In this document: in pieces, positions 14,309-14,709 of the stretch
Layout of the letters: the number at the start of each line of letters is the position of its first letter
How positions within the stretch are numbered: position 1 is the first letter of the stretch
Assembly: GCA_052173415.1 (NCBI GenBank)
Contig: JBQMYQ010000041.1
Coordinates: 1 to 14,709, forward strand
From: Wolinella sp052173415
GTDB lineage: Bacteria > Campylobacterota > Campylobacteria > Campylobacterales > Helicobacteraceae
Length of the DNA stretch: 14,709 nucleotides
Direction of reading: 5' to 3'
Notes under the pieces: model-generated
The model's database searches: none
What the model was told of the DNA's origin: nothing
The model's input: only the letters and a program-made list of their open reading frames with translations
Program-made: the position numbers and the translations under genes

Positions 14309-14709
14309 TTATACAATTCCCTTCTCATACATCGCGCGCAGACGCTCTTTCTCTGCTCGCTTTTTTGCCTCTTGTGACAACTTTTGATAATACTTTTGCA
14401 AATCAAATCCCAGCCACATAACAATTTTCATCGCAATAAAAATCGAACTATACGAGCCGATAACTACACCAATTAGCATGGGGAAGCTAAAGGCGCGAAT
14501 AATCTCCCCGCCGAACATATAGAGCGTAAATACAACGAAAAACGTCGTCAAAGAAGTGAGAAGTGTGCGCGAAAGTGTGCGCGAAAGCGCCTCATTCATC
14601 ACCTCTGAAAGTGTGTCGAGCTTACCTGCATTCAGTTGCTCGCGAATACGATCAAAGATAATGATCGTGTCATTAATCGAATAGCCAATAAGCGTCAAGA
14701 CGGCATACG
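14309..14709 (-). CDS. secF: Protein translocase subunit SecF (C-terminal part; 5' end beyond window)
   Basis: The frame is open through the right edge. About 133 C-terminal residues are present, beginning YAVLTLIGYSINDT. The hallmark is GYSINDTIIIFDRIRE, the conserved SecF segment after transmembrane helix 4, followed by TLSRTLLTSLTT and two further membrane helices, and a charged cytosolic tail rich in Lys, Arg and Glu. SecF works with SecD to drive late steps of protein export using the proton gradient. The TTG near the edge (14698) is an internal codon, not a start: the family motif continues upstream of it. secD is expected just outside the window to the right, by comparison with relatives. 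Confidence 0.95.
   Translation of the reverse strand, partial: YAVLTLIGYSINDTIIIFDRIREQLNAGKLDTLSEVMNEALSRTLSRTLLTSLTTFFVVFTLYMFGGEIIRAFSFPMLIGVVIGSYSSIFIAMKIVMWLGFDLQKYYQKLSQEAKKRAEKERLRAMYEKGIV

Overview
The window looks like a chromosomal segment from a Helicobacter-type member of the Campylobacterota, more likely an enterohepatic-like species than H. pylori. The basis is gene order and protein character. The run secF - small four-helix membrane protein - leuS - lptE - folC - M23 peptidase (csd1-like) - bactofilin (ccmA) - mfd matches the order I remember from H. pylori (about HP1549 down to HP1541). Base composition is moderate (mid-40s % GC by eye). A GGDEF protein sits between lptE and folC, where I remember none in H. 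pylori, and a thiazole synthase gene is present. The species assignment is inference.

Layout, right to left along the minus strand: a 5'-truncated secF (window edge to 14309), a DUF6394-like membrane protein, leuS, the lipoprotein lptE, a GGDEF-family protein, folC, a membrane-anchored M23 peptidase, bactofilin, mfd, a YmdB-family metallophosphoesterase, a PPP-family phosphatase, nnrD (bifunctional NAD(P)HX repair) and thiG. From secF down to the PPP phosphatase the genes are separated by at most about 22 bases and many overlap (ATGA and GTGA junctions, and an 82-base peptidase/bactofilin overlap). This suggests one long co-transcribed block. nnrD and thiG are set off by gaps of about 105 and 81 bases, and thiG has a plausible promoter of its own. 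The only plus-strand gene is the end of a small Gly/Asn/Pro-rich ORF at the left edge. It converges with thiG across a 131-base spacer full of hairpins.

Functionally the block mixes housekeeping and envelope genes: protein export (SecF), translation (LeuRS), LPS transport (LptE), folate polyglutamylation (FolC), helical cell-shape control (M23 peptidase plus bactofilin), transcription-coupled repair (Mfd), nucleotide signalling or turnover (GGDEF, YmdB, PPP), metabolite repair (NnrD) and thiamine synthesis (ThiG). No mobile element, CRISPR array, rRNA or tRNA was seen.

The most striking observation is not a gene. The hexamer GGAATC/GATTCC occurs about 75 times (manual count, both strands) in 14.7 kb, roughly ten times the even-composition expectation. 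About 66 of these extend to the heptamer RGGAATC. It occurs in all three reading frames, in both orientations and between genes, so it behaves like a DNA-level signal such as an uptake sequence, not like codon bias. Second is the GGDEF protein, whose active-site motif is degenerate (EGEKF) while its RxxD inhibitory site is intact.
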